From Bradyrhizobium betae (GTDB lineage: Bacteria; Pseudomonadota; Alphaproteobacteria; Rhizobiales; Xanthobacteraceae), in contig NZ_MZXW01000050.1 of NCBI RefSeq assembly GCF_004123905.1, positions 62,001 through 126,000 of the forward strand: a stretch of 64,000 bases of DNA, given 5' to 3'. Within the stretch, counting starts at the first letter, position 1, and each line of letters begins with the position of its first letter. The translations under genes were made by a program, and so were the position numbers. The notes beneath the pieces are model-generated. The model was not told the origin of the DNA and did not search any database. It saw only the letters and a program-made list of their open reading frames with translations. Below, piece after piece: positions 45,001-52,992 of this stretch.

Positions 45001-45470
45001 CTCCAGGCGACGACGAAGCCACCATTCGGCAGGCCGGTGATGGCGGGGGTGTTCTGGTTGTTGGCGGTGACGGAGTTGATCACGAACTCGCCGCCGACCG
45101 GAGCGCCGTTGGCGCCGTAGATCTGCGCCTTGATGTCGCCGCTGGTGGAGTTCTGGTCCTGCCAGGAGATGACGAAGCCGCCGTTGGACAGGCCGGTCAC
45201 GACCGGGGTTGCCTGCGAGCCGGTGACCTGGGTGTTGACGAGGAATTCGCCGCCGACCTTGCTGCCATCGGCCGCATAGAGCTGGGCGTGGACGGCGGAG
45301 CCGCTGGCATCGCCGAGCGTGCTGCTGCCGCTGGTGGAGCCGGCGAGGCCGTCCTGCCAGGTGACGACGAAGCCGCCATTGGAAAGACCGGTGGCGGAGG
45401 GATACCACTGGCCACCGGCCGTCTGGCTATTGACCTGGAATTCGGTTCCTATTTTTACGACGGTGGTCAT
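42087..45470 (-). CDS. Large secreted repeat protein/adhesin, probable type I secretion substrate
   Basis: 1,127 residues without a Sec signal. Residues 1-397: seven tandem repeats of ~50-66 residues (GxEFxVNTQT...GLSNGGFVVTWxD...AQVYxAxGxKVG). Residues ~398-610: bacterial Ig-like domains (APTIVSVTDDVSPNTG; TVTVSGTTEAGQLVSIYDGA). Residues ~615-1,060: strand-loop-strand repeats like AIDA passengers (TVxAGGxQxVxxGGxAxxT). The end has a T1SS-type C-terminus (NFEVGDTIDLLNMSVSSFTF, DDGHGGTAISL) and a TQQQPQLASHG tail. No GGxGxDxxx RTX nonapeptides are visible. No cysteines are evident. Its neighbours, ABC exporter and LapG-like protease, suggest a surface adhesin. Confidence 0.85.
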   Translation of the reverse strand: MTTVVKIGTEFQVNSQTAGGQWYPSATGLSNGGFVVTWQDGLAGSTSGSSTLGDASGSAVHAQLYAADGSKVGGEFLVNTQVTGSQATPVVTGLSNGGFVISWQDQNSTSGDIKAQIYGANGAPVGGEFVINSVTANNQNTPAITGLPNGGFVVAWSNQGSSAADVKAQVYDASGAKVGSEFLVNSTNPSFDQERASIATLSNGDFVVTWNDFRTGDWQVRGQVFHPGATGATKVGSEFTVDTAFYNNRMVAGVTGLAGGNFVISFEDTAGEIRAQVFTAGGVKVGAEFQVNTQTDGNQGFSSITALKGGGFVVTWSDEGTGDGSGPGIKAQVYDAAGSKIGGEYIVNTQTSSNQLYPNVAALANGGFVISWTDFSHTLGDNSAYGITAQIFNLSNTPTAPTIVSVTDDVSPNTGALANGASTNDTNLTVRIATGSNFAGDVVQLFDGQTAIGTAVTLSLADIARGYVDIQTGVLGNAAHAITAKVTDTTGAVSDAATAINVIVDTVAPAVAVTGVVVDGGNLPTVTVSGTTEAGQLVSIYDGATLVGTATAGSNGIWSLSGVTLSAGANNVSAKATDAAGNTGTSAPFAAPTVVSTGTISVDASTATAMGFIVSGSGTLDVLAGSNVSSQITVGNGGQLTVESGATVQHANIVNGGVQLDYGSAVGTTVQAGGTQRVYFGGTATGTTVAAGGYQGVLYATVIGTDLSGDQQVMHGTATDTTIENGGRQYVGTSGIANGTLIKTGGFQYVDAGGKATGTVIAGGFQYVGGFSSGSTVGDGNALSGGVSANVTVESGGAQNVYYGGSAINTTVKAGGYQDVYQATVSGTTLSGNQQVLDGGVAYHTVIQNGGSAYVGSGGTTIDTVINAGGLQYVATGATATNTAVDGGFLHVAGNASSTTIGNGGIEQVIGGGVATGTTVDSGGSQRIGQDGTAYNAIVNAGGTQDVATGGLATGTTLNGGVEFVGGTANNTTVNAGGQLFVGAGGVTNDSHLINGFEYVTAGGTADGVDFAGSAATLLLDQASGLTGTVSNFEVGDTIDLLNMSVSSFTFNGSTLTLATNSGTVAYQFAGVQSGTEFNVADDGHGGTAISLSLLVQQSASIVPDAGIESLMSQDTTQQQPQLASHG
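42290..43620 (-). repeat. AIDA-like strand-loop-strand repeat block within the adhesin gene
   Basis: Degenerate coding repeats of ~17-24 codons whose units end in a Gly-Gly turn and alternate hydrophobic/Thr strands (GTTVQAGGTQRVYFGG, NTTVKAGGYQDVYQA, GTTVDSGGSQRIGQDG). DNA copies are diverged, so recombination between units would be limited. Confidence 0.75.
44280..45450 (-). repeat. Seven-copy N-terminal repeat block within the adhesin gene
   Basis: Seven copies each start with (V/I)G(G/S/A/T)E(F/Y)xVN and contain NGGFV(V/I)(T/S)W, with unit lengths 50-66 residues. The regular Trp and Gly-Gly spacing suggests blades of a beta-propeller-like fold; seven would close one propeller. The fold is inference. 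Confidence 0.7.
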
Positions 45471-45578
45471 AACATAACCTCAAGTGATGCTGATGGGAGT
45501 GCTGAAGGACCGGATTTACGCGCTGCCAGCTTGTTTTGTGGAGGCATTCGCGAAACCCGCATGGGCTCTAAACGATCT

Positions 45579-45652
45579 ATTTATGATGTTTTATGATACA
45601 TTTTTGCGCAACATGCGGCATTTTGTCCGGATTAATGTTACATTTATGATGT
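45579..45652. promoter_or_regulatory. AT-rich control region of the adhesin with direct repeats
   Basis: The 490-bp gap between the adhesin start and the LapG-like gene end (45471-45961) contains no gene. An AT-rich core holds ATTTATGATGT twice (45579-45589 and 45642-45652), a TTATGAT-GTT-TTATGAT tandem (45581-45597) and ATGTTAC (45635-45641). These are candidate activator-binding sites; the rest of the gap shows nothing recognisable. Confidence 0.5.
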
Positions 45653-45961
45653 GAAGCGCTTCCGTCTGCGCAACCGATGAGGGCGCCGACGATGCTATGC
45701 AATCGCGCGCCGGGTATGCCTTCGGTGGTGTAAGCATGCGCGAGTGAAGGATCCTAGCCGCTGACAAGGCGCCACGCGCGTTGCCGCGCGATCCGCGGCG
45801 TTCGTAACTTGGATTATATTATTGCAAGTGCGCGTAACCGCGCATCCAGTGCGTCGACACAGTGCCAATACGGGTCTGAGATGACGCGCGTACGATGACG
45901 GCGCCGTTCTATTCGTGCGCCGTCCTGGAGGTTCGATACTGAGCGATAACGCCCCGCCCGA

Positions 45962-46621
45962 TCAGCGGGCGGGGAGCTCGGCGGGCGGCTTTGTCTGTTC
46001 GGCGCTGAAGGACACCCAGATGTTGGGATCGGTCGTGCTCTGTCGCGCGATATAGCGGTAACTTGTTTCGTACCAGAACAGGATTTCCGGGGTCTGGTTG
46101 TCGAGTATCATCTCGCCACGATCGGAACGGACGGTCAGGACCGCATGGCGGCCTTTGCCGACGCCGCGTTCCTCGACGGTCGTGATCAGCAGCGCGCCCG
46201 CCGGCCAGCCGGCCTTGGCCAGCATCCGGCGCTTGAGCAGGACGATGTCTTCGCAATCGCCGCGATCGATCGGATAGGCCCAGCGTTCGCTCGCGCCGTA
46301 GAGCTCGGCATCACTCGTCCACGTGACGCGATCGTTGGCGAATTTGTTGATCTCGTACAATTGCTGGAGCAAAGCGGGTGTGAGCGGCACGTCGCGGGCC
46401 TGATCCGGAGCCGGCCGGCACTCGTCTGCGTTCTCCGCGCAGAATTTCATCCAGCCGGTCGGCGCTCTCGTCGCGTTGCCGAGCGCTGCGAACAGCGCGG
46501 GACGGACGAGAAAGGCGTGGGCAGGAGAGGACAACCAGACGGCGGACAGGCCAATTGCGGCGATGGCCCACGCCCGCGCTCTCGCGGTTGCCGTCCAGCC
46601 CTCCCAGCCGAATTTCGCCAT
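45962..46621 (-). CDS. Bacterial transglutaminase-like cysteine protease (LapG/BTLCP family), periplasmic
   Basis: 219 residues from ATG 46621 (in-frame GTGs lie upstream). Signal peptide with core AIAAIGLSAVWLSS and AHAF cleavage. Catalytic triad candidates: Cys in DRGDCEDIVLLKRRMLAKAG, His in GKGRHAVLTV and Asp in MILDNQTP. This matches the LapG family, periplasmic proteases that clip type I-secreted adhesins from the surface under control of the c-di-GMP receptor LapD. No LapD gene is visible here. It lies upstream of the adhesin gene on the same strand, separated by the adhesin control region. Confidence 0.87.
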   Translation of the reverse strand: MAKFGWEGWTATARARAWAIAAIGLSAVWLSSPAHAFLVRPALFAALGNATRAPTGWMKFCAENADECRPAPDQARDVPLTPALLQQLYEINKFANDRVTWTSDAELYGASERWAYPIDRGDCEDIVLLKRRMLAKAGWPAGALLITTVEERGVGKGRHAVLTVRSDRGEMILDNQTPEILFWYETSYRYIARQSTTDPNIWVSFSAEQTKPPAELPAR

Positions 46622-46850
46622 GCCCGCCCCCACCACGATCCTGGCGGGGAAGGTGGCAGAAACAGCTCGCGATCCTGCTAAGCAATTGCCTCAAATTGAA
46701 TCGATCCGTCCGATGACAGGCGGCGTGGGCGACCGGAAATGGTTTACGTCTCGTAACTTGACCGGCGTCGTGCAGGGGAGAGTATCACCCGCCATCGTGG
46801 CCTTCCGACAGTGATGTTACAGCCATCATGCTAGTCGCCGGCAATCACGG

Positions 46851-47339
46851 CTAGTCCTCGGGCCAGCGCAACGCGTGCCATTGGCCGGCCGCGATCTGGC
46901 CGCGGCTCATTTTCGAGGCCAATGCATTGCGGAGTTTGGCAAAATTTTCGCGATTCTTCTTCGGTGCATGGGCCGCCGCGAGATTCAGCCATTTATAGGC
47001 GGCGACGTCGTCCTGCGGCACGCCTTGGCCCTTGTCGTAGGCGAGGCCAAGCAAATATTGCGAGGTGGGATCGCCTTGCTCGGCAGCCAGCCTGTACCAG
47101 TAGCCCGCGGCGTCATAGGCTTGCGGCAGGCCTTGCCCCGTCGCGTACATGAAGCCGACCATTCCTTGTGCGCGGGCATTGCCGCGCTCGGCCTGCGGCA
47201 ATAGCAGGCGCGCGGCCCTGTTGTAGTCGCCGCGGTTGAAGGCTGCAGTCCCGCCGCCCGGCGCATCCGCGCGCACAACGCCTGTCGAGGCCAATGCAAG
47301 CACGATAGCGGCGACGAAGACCTTGCCGGACCTGATCAT
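46851..47339 (-). CDS. Periplasmic Sel1-repeat protein
   Basis: 162 residues from ATG 47339, with GGAGCGG upstream; a longer Arg-rich reading to 47471 is rejected. Signal peptide (FVAAIVLALASTGVVRADA). Three Sel1-type alpha/alpha repeats: FNRGDYNRAARLLLPQAERG, AQGMVGFMYATGQGLPQAYD and SQYLLGLAYDKGQGVPQDDV. Such proteins mediate protein contacts. It is on the same strand as and directly downstream of gspD (37 bp), so may assist secretin or secretion assembly. Confidence 0.85.
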   Translation of the reverse strand: MIRSGKVFVAAIVLALASTGVVRADAPGGGTAAFNRGDYNRAARLLLPQAERGNARAQGMVGFMYATGQGLPQAYDAAGYWYRLAAEQGDPTSQYLLGLAYDKGQGVPQDDVAAYKWLNLAAAHAPKKNRENFAKLRNALASKMSRGQIAAGQWHALRWPED

Positions 47340-47376
47340 GTGAACCGCTCCTGCTCTTCGGGAAATTTGTGCCGGC

Positions 47377-49749
47377 TCAGCGATAGGTCGTCGGCGCCGT
47401 CTGCTTCGGACCGATCGCGTTGATCGTGCCGCGCAGCTTGGTACGCAGCTCCTCGGCGACGAAATGCGCATCGGCTCCGTCGCGGATGATCTGCGGACGG
47501 ATGAAGATGATCAGCTCGGTGCGCTTGACCTGCTTGTCGGTCTGACCGAACACGGTCTCGCCGAGGCCGGGAATCTGGTCGAGCCCCGGAATGCCGGCGC
47601 GGGTCTTGGTCTGGGTGTCGCTGATCAGGCCCGCCAGCAGCACGGTCTGGCCGCTGGCGACCGCGACCGAACTGCGCACCTTGCGGGTCGACACTGTCGG
47701 CGTCAGCGAATTGGTCGACGTCGACGAGTTCGACGAGCCCGAGTTGCCGACGGGATTGCTGATCTCTTGCTCGACGTCGAGCCGGACATTGCCGTTGGCA
47801 TTGATCCTCGGCACCACGCGCAGGATGATGCCCGTGCTGCGATAATCCGTGGTATTGGCGATGGTGTTGTTGCCGGTCAGCACCGTCGCGCTGCCGGTCT
47901 GGATCGGGATCTCGTCGCCGACCTGAAGCGTCGCGATCTGGTTGTCGATCACGACGACGGACGGGTTCGACAGCACCTTGACGTCGGTGATCGCATGCAA
48001 TGCGTTGAGCACGGCGCGCGGCGTCTGCGCGGAGCCTACCAGGAAGTTGAAGCCGGGAACGGCGCGCTGAAGCACGACATCAGCTGCTGCAGCGGCAACA
48101 GATGTTGCACCATTGAAGCCAGCCGAGCCGGTATTGGGCTTGAGGCCGACATCGCGGCTCATGATGTAGGACTGGATGCCGTATTGCAGATCGTCGGTCA
48201 GCGTCACCTCGGCGATCGTGGCGTCGATGGCGACCTGCAGTTGCGGCTGGTCGATCTCCTTCACGGTCTCCTCGATGAGGCGGTATTGCTCCTGACTGGC
48301 ATAGATCAACAGCGTGTTGTTGACACTGTCGGCGGTGATGCGCACCCCGTCCAGCACGCCCCCGGGACCACCACCCGCGCCCGATCGTCCACCGCCCTGG
48401 CCATTTGCTGCATTATCGAAAAGACCGCTGCCTTGCGTATTGGAGGCCGAGCCATACCCGGACTGACTTCCGGCGGTGGCATCATTTGTCGTTCCGCTTG
48501 CCGCGCGTCCGCCCGATCCAAAGCCGCCCGATGATTGATTTGTCTGGCCAGCCGAGAGGCGATTGAGCGCGCTGCCGCCGCTGCTTGAGCTCGATGCCAG
48601 GCCAGAACCGGGCGCGACCTGTCCGCCCGCGCCGTCGAGCGGTGAGGACGACGTCGATCCTGACGCGCTGCCCCCGCCGAAGACGTCATTGAGCACGCGC
48701 GCGATCTGTCGGGCGTCACCGAACTTCACGCGGTACACATGCACGGCGGAACGGCCCGTATTGGTGGTGTCGAGGCGACGGATCCAGGTGCCGACGCGTT
48801 GCAGGATTTCCGGCTTCCGCGTCACCGCGAGCACGGCGTTCATTCTGGCGATCGCCTGGAACTTGACGAGGCTCTGCGACATGCCGCCTTCGCCGGAGTC
48901 CAGGATCTTCTCGAGCTCCACGATGATCGGACCGGGATTGCTGTTCTGCACCGGAAAGATGCCGGCGGATTGTCCCTTCATCCAGTCCGCGTCAAAGCTG
49001 AGCACGAGGTCGACCGCATTTCGACGTTCGCTGCCGCTGCCCTGAATCAGGATCACGTTGCGATTTGTGTCGGCGCGGATCATGCCCGGCTTGACCGCGA
49101 AACTGTCGACGAGCTTCAGGATCGTCTGTGCCGACGCGTATTGCAGCGGCACCACCGAAATTCCGTAGCCCGGTGTCATGCGGTCGGCAGCGTCCGCAGC
49201 TCCAGTTCCGACGGCGTCGGCCTGCGGCATCAGCCGATAGCCGGTATCGTCGCGCACCAATGCGACACCGCCGATCCGAAGCGCGTTCTCCAGTGCGAAG
49301 GCGACATCGGATTTCGGGATGGGCCGTCCCGATGACAGGCTGATGTTGCCCTGGACGCGGGGGTCGATCACGTAGCCGACGCCGAGGATGTCGCCGAGCA
49401 CGATCTTGGCGACGGAGGCGATCGGCGAATTGTCGAAATTGAGCTCGAAACGATCGCCGCTCACCGTAGCCTGCTGGGCCGAGGTGGCCGGCGCGGCATC
49501 ATCGGCGGGTGCTGCAGCGTAGATCGCCGTCTTGGCGCGAGGACCGGTGCTGAGCTCGCGTTGCGGCAACTGGTTAGGATAGCGCGGCAGCAGATCGACC
49601 GAGCGGACCTTCTCGAAGACGTCTGGATCCTTGGTGTCGGCATCGGCAATGCCGCTCACGGTGTTGCAGGATCCAAGCAGCACGCAGATCATTGCGCACG
49701 GGACAAACAAGCCGATCCGGAATGCTGTTCGGCTCAATTTCTGCCTCAC
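47377..49749 (-). CDS. gspD: Type II secretion secretin GspD
   Basis: 790 residues from GTG 49749. Lipoprotein signal with lipobox LLGSC (residues ~24-28), so it may not need a separate pilotin. N0-N3 periplasmic domains (FELNFDNSPIASVAKIVLGD; VVPLQYASAQTILKLVDSFA; HVYRVKFGDARQIARVLNDVF), a Gly/Ser-rich linker (~residues 355-470) longer than usual inside N3, then the secretin core with VLSNPSVVVIDNQIATLQVG and VPRINANGNVRLDVEQEIS, ending in GLISDTQTKTRAGIPGLDQI. Divergent from gspE-M. Confidence 0.95.
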   Translation of the reverse strand: MRQKLSRTAFRIGLFVPCAMICVLLGSCNTVSGIADADTKDPDVFEKVRSVDLLPRYPNQLPQRELSTGPRAKTAIYAAAPADDAAPATSAQQATVSGDRFELNFDNSPIASVAKIVLGDILGVGYVIDPRVQGNISLSSGRPIPKSDVAFALENALRIGGVALVRDDTGYRLMPQADAVGTGAADAADRMTPGYGISVVPLQYASAQTILKLVDSFAVKPGMIRADTNRNVILIQGSGSERRNAVDLVLSFDADWMKGQSAGIFPVQNSNPGPIIVELEKILDSGEGGMSQSLVKFQAIARMNAVLAVTRKPEILQRVGTWIRRLDTTNTGRSAVHVYRVKFGDARQIARVLNDVFGGGSASGSTSSSPLDGAGGQVAPGSGLASSSSSGGSALNRLSAGQTNQSSGGFGSGGRAASGTTNDATAGSQSGYGSASNTQGSGLFDNAANGQGGGRSGAGGGPGGVLDGVRITADSVNNTLLIYASQEQYRLIEETVKEIDQPQLQVAIDATIAEVTLTDDLQYGIQSYIMSRDVGLKPNTGSAGFNGATSVAAAAADVVLQRAVPGFNFLVGSAQTPRAVLNALHAITDVKVLSNPSVVVIDNQIATLQVGDEIPIQTGSATVLTGNNTIANTTDYRSTGIILRVVPRINANGNVRLDVEQEISNPVGNSGSSNSSTSTNSLTPTVSTRKVRSSVAVASGQTVLLAGLISDTQTKTRAGIPGLDQIPGLGETVFGQTDKQVKRTELIIFIRPQIIRDGADAHFVAEELRTKLRGTINAIGPKQTAPTTYR

Positions 49750-50071
49750 TCACGCGCCACCTGCCGTTCCGCTTGATGAGCGGACCGGCTTCAGGGGTAA
49801 CGTTTGCATAATCTTCGCGTGTGACAGCAGTATGTTGCGAATCTTATATCTGGCGCAGGTGCTGTGAGTGTTCGTTATTCGCCGGACTTTCGTTGCGCGT
49901 GCAGTGGCGAAATTTGCTGTAATTCAAGTGAGGTACGCTCTGTTTTGGCTTATCATATTCTGGTTGGAGTAATGATGTTACGAATCGTATTGTCACATTT
50001 CCAATGGAAAAGGTGAGGTAAACGGCGCGCTCGCTGCGATGTGGCTTCAAGAGTGATCCCGGTACAATTTC
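49750..50071. promoter_or_regulatory. Divergent control region between gspD and gspE
   Basis: 322 bp without a gene. ATGTTGCGAATC (49832-49843) and ATGTTACGAATC (49975-49986) form a near-perfect 12-bp direct repeat, 143 bp apart, one near each promoter. They are candidate sites for a shared regulator of the type II secretion genes. Confidence 0.5.
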
Positions 50072-51754
50072 ATGACCCTTCCGAGTGCGCACGAGTTTGC
50101 TGCTCAGTTCTGTCAGAAAGCCGGGCTGAAGGCGGACTCCCACAAATCAGGCGCGCCCAACGGCGCTGGTGGTGAAGGCAGCCTTCGCAAGCTCTGGGAG
50201 ATCAGCGAATTGTCGGCGAGCGAGTTTGCCGATGAAGTCGCTCGCTACTTCGAGCTGCCACGGACGAATTTTCAGGAGATGATGGCAGCGGAATCCCGAG
50301 TGCAGCAGTTCTCGCGGCGCTTCCTGCGCGAGATGGCGGTCTTCCCCTGTCATGTGGCCGAGATTGGTCCGGTCCTCGTTCTCGCCGACCCAACCGACAG
50401 CGCATCGATTCACGCGGCCGCAATCGTGTTGGGGGCGGCGCCCGCGATCAGGGTTGCCTCATTCGAGGACATCGCGACCGCGCTCGATCAGCGCCTCGGC
50501 GAGGAGGAGAGCGCGACCACCCAGGCCGCCGCCAGTGCGACCGTGCGTGACGACGACATCGACAATCTGCGCGACCTCGCCAGCGGTGCGCCCGTCGTCC
50601 GCGCCGTCAACGACATGTTCGAGACCGCCGTCGAGCTGCGCGCCAGCGATATCCACATCGAGCCGGGCCGCAATGCGCTGGTGATCCGGATGCGCGTCGA
50701 TGGTCTGTTGCGCACTGTCGGGACGCCGAACGGCGTTCCTCCGGCCGCGGTCATCTCACGAATCAAGATTCTGGCGGGCCTGAACATCGCCGAGCGCCGG
50801 CTGCCGCAGGACGGTGGTGCGCGGGTGCGGGCCGCGCGGTCCGAGATCGACGTGCGCGTCGCGATCATGCCGACACAGCATGGCGAGTCCGCCGTCATCC
50901 GCCTGCTTCCCCGAGATCGCGCCCTTCTGTCGATTGACAAGCTCGGCTTCCTGGCCGGCGACCAGAGCAAATTGCGGCGCATGCTGGCACTGCCGCACGG
51001 CATGATCATCGTCACCGGCCCGACCGGCAGCGGCAAGACCACCACGCTTGCGACCGTGCTGTCGCTGCTCAACGAGCCGACCCGAAAAATCCTGACCATC
51101 GAGGATCCCGTCGAATATGAGATCTCCGGCATCTCCCAGTCCCAGGCTAAGCCCTCGATCGGTCTGACCTTCGCCACCGCGCTGCGCTCCTTCGTGCGCC
51201 AGGACCCCGATGTCATCATGGTCGGCGAAGTCCGCGACTCCGAGACCGCGCATGTCGCGATCCACGCCGCGCTCACCGGCCATCTCGTGCTGACCACGCT
51301 GCACACCGAGACGGCGGCGGCCGCCGTGCCGCGCCTGCTTGATCTCGGCGTCGAGGCGTTCCTGCTGCGATCGACCCTGCGCGCGGTGATCGCGCAGCGC
51401 CTGGTGCGCCAGCTCTGTGACCGATGCAAGAGCAGCCGGCCGCTGACCCATGCCGACGTCGAGGCCGATCCGCGCTACACGGCGGTCGGTCTTTCCGTCG
51501 GCAACGTCATCTTCGAACCCGTCGGCTGCGAGCGCTGCGGCAATGTCGGTTATCGCGGCCGTATCGGTGTATTCGAGGTGCTGGAGATGAACGAGGAAGT
51601 TCGCGCGCTGGTCGAGCAGCAGTCCGACTGGGAATCCATCGACAAGGTCGCCATCCGCAACGGTATGACGACCATGATCGAGGACGGCCTCGCCAAATGC
51701 TTGTCGGGCATGACCTCGGCGGCGGAGATCCTGCGCGTGACCACCGTGCGGTGA
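50072..51754 (+). CDS. gspE: Type II secretion ATPase GspE
   Basis: 560 residues. N-terminal N1E-like domain, Walker A GPTGSGKTTTLAT, Asp box and Walker B region (TIEDPVEYEISGISQ, QDPDVIMVGEVRDSETA), His box HLVLTTLHTETAAAAV, and the zinc-binding tetracysteine CDRC...CERC near the end. Cytoplasmic motor for pseudopilus assembly. First gene of the gspEFGHIJKLM operon. Confidence 0.95.
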   Translation: MTLPSAHEFAAQFCQKAGLKADSHKSGAPNGAGGEGSLRKLWEISELSASEFADEVARYFELPRTNFQEMMAAESRVQQFSRRFLREMAVFPCHVAEIGPVLVLADPTDSASIHAAAIVLGAAPAIRVASFEDIATALDQRLGEEESATTQAAASATVRDDDIDNLRDLASGAPVVRAVNDMFETAVELRASDIHIEPGRNALVIRMRVDGLLRTVGTPNGVPPAAVISRIKILAGLNIAERRLPQDGGARVRAARSEIDVRVAIMPTQHGESAVIRLLPRDRALLSIDKLGFLAGDQSKLRRMLALPHGMIIVTGPTGSGKTTTLATVLSLLNEPTRKILTIEDPVEYEISGISQSQAKPSIGLTFATALRSFVRQDPDVIMVGEVRDSETAHVAIHAALTGHLVLTTLHTETAAAAVPRLLDLGVEAFLLRSTLRAVIAQRLVRQLCDRCKSSRPLTHADVEADPRYTAVGLSVGNVIFEPVGCERCGNVGYRGRIGVFEVLEMNEEVRALVEQQSDWESIDKVAIRNGMTTMIEDGLAKCLSGMTSAAEILRVTTVR

Positions 51755-51758
51755 CGAG

Positions 51759-52976
51759 ATGCCGAACTTTCGCTATCGCGCGCTGACGCAGAAGGGAGAG
51801 GTGGTCTCCGGCTCGATCACCGCAGGCGATCTCGCTGAAGTGGCCCAGCGCATCGAATATCTCGGGCTGGTCGCGATCGATGCCGGTCCCGAGGAGGAAG
51901 CCAAGGGCTGGTCATTCTCGCTGGCCTCCCTCACGTTGTCGAAGCCGGGGCCGGCTGACGTCACGATCTTCACACGCGACCTTGCTCTGTTGCTGAAGGC
52001 CGGTGCCCGGCTGAACGATGCGCTGGAACTGCTCGCTGGCGATATGGATGTCAGCCGGCTTCGTCCGGTTGTCAACAAACTCAAGACGGCGATTCTATCA
52101 GGCGAGAGCTTTGCCGAGGCGCTCTCCCGCGAGCCGACGTTGTTTCCGCCGATGTACATCGCGCTGGTCAGGGTCGGCGAGATGTCGGGCGGGCTGGACC
52201 ATATCCTGGAGACGATCGGGATCGAGCGCACGCGCGCCGAAGCCTTGCGTCGCAAGGTCACCGGCGCTCTGCAATATCCAGCCTTCGTGCTGCTCGCGGC
52301 CGGCGGCGTATTGATCTTCTTCGTGACATTCGTGCTGCCGCAATTTTCGGCGGTGCTGCGCGACTTCAACGCGAAGACCGATCCTGTCATCGAGGTGTTT
52401 CTCACGCTGTCGGACATCTTGCGCGGCCACGGCTTCGAGGTCGGCGCCGTCGTCGCGATTGCCGTCATCGGCGGCTGGCTGGCCTGGCGCAGGCCGGCGG
52501 TTCGCGCCAGCATCGTGACGCAGGTCGCGCGGCTGCCTGTGATCTCGGCCGTGATCGAATTCCATCGCGCTGCGCTGTTCTCGCGCAACCTCGGCATCCT
52601 GCTCGGCAGCGGCGTGACGTTGACGGCGACACTGCGCATCCTGGTCGACATTATGACCGCGACCGGCAACGTCTCGGCCTGGACGGCGATGGCTGACCGC
52701 GTCCGCCATGGCGGCCGGCTCGCGGAGGCGCTGGCTGCGTCCGCCGTGCTGCCGCCGGTCGCGGTGCGGATGCTGCGGCTTGGCGAGGAGACCGGACAGT
52801 TGCCGACGCTGTCGGGCCGGGTCGCGGAGTTCTACGAGGAGAAGCTGCAGCGGCAGCTTGATCGCGTCGTTGCCATCATCGGGCCGGCCGCGATCATCCT
52901 GATCAGTGTCGTGGTTGGCGGTCTGATCGTGTCGGTCATGACGGCGCTGCTGTCGGTGACGCAAGTCGTCGGTTGA
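51759..52976 (+). CDS. gspF: Type II secretion inner-membrane platform protein GspF
   Basis: 405 residues with two homologous GspF halves: FTRDLALLLKAGARLNDALE and FSRNLGILLGSGVTLTATLR, and three membrane segments (~residues 170-190, 225-245, 375-400). GEMSGGLDHILETIG and GEETGQLPTLSGRVAEFYEE are the paired family motifs. 4 bp after gspE. Confidence 0.94.
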   Translation: MPNFRYRALTQKGEVVSGSITAGDLAEVAQRIEYLGLVAIDAGPEEEAKGWSFSLASLTLSKPGPADVTIFTRDLALLLKAGARLNDALELLAGDMDVSRLRPVVNKLKTAILSGESFAEALSREPTLFPPMYIALVRVGEMSGGLDHILETIGIERTRAEALRRKVTGALQYPAFVLLAAGGVLIFFVTFVLPQFSAVLRDFNAKTDPVIEVFLTLSDILRGHGFEVGAVVAIAVIGGWLAWRRPAVRASIVTQVARLPVISAVIEFHRAALFSRNLGILLGSGVTLTATLRILVDIMTATGNVSAWTAMADRVRHGGRLAEALAASAVLPPVAVRMLRLGEETGQLPTLSGRVAEFYEEKLQRQLDRVVAIIGPAAIILISVVVGGLIVSVMTALLSVTQVVG

Positions 52977-52992
52977 GAAGGGAAGGGTTCGT

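Noticed and set aside
42087..45470. RTX toxin assignment for the large secreted protein
   Set aside because: No GGxGxDxxx nonapeptides were seen; repeats are of other kinds.
42000..45596. Very long plus-strand open frame (about 1,198 codons) opposite the adhesin
   Set aside because: It is the antisense of a repetitive GC-rich gene; the minus frame has clear domains and a proper start, while the plus frame has no recognisable motif.
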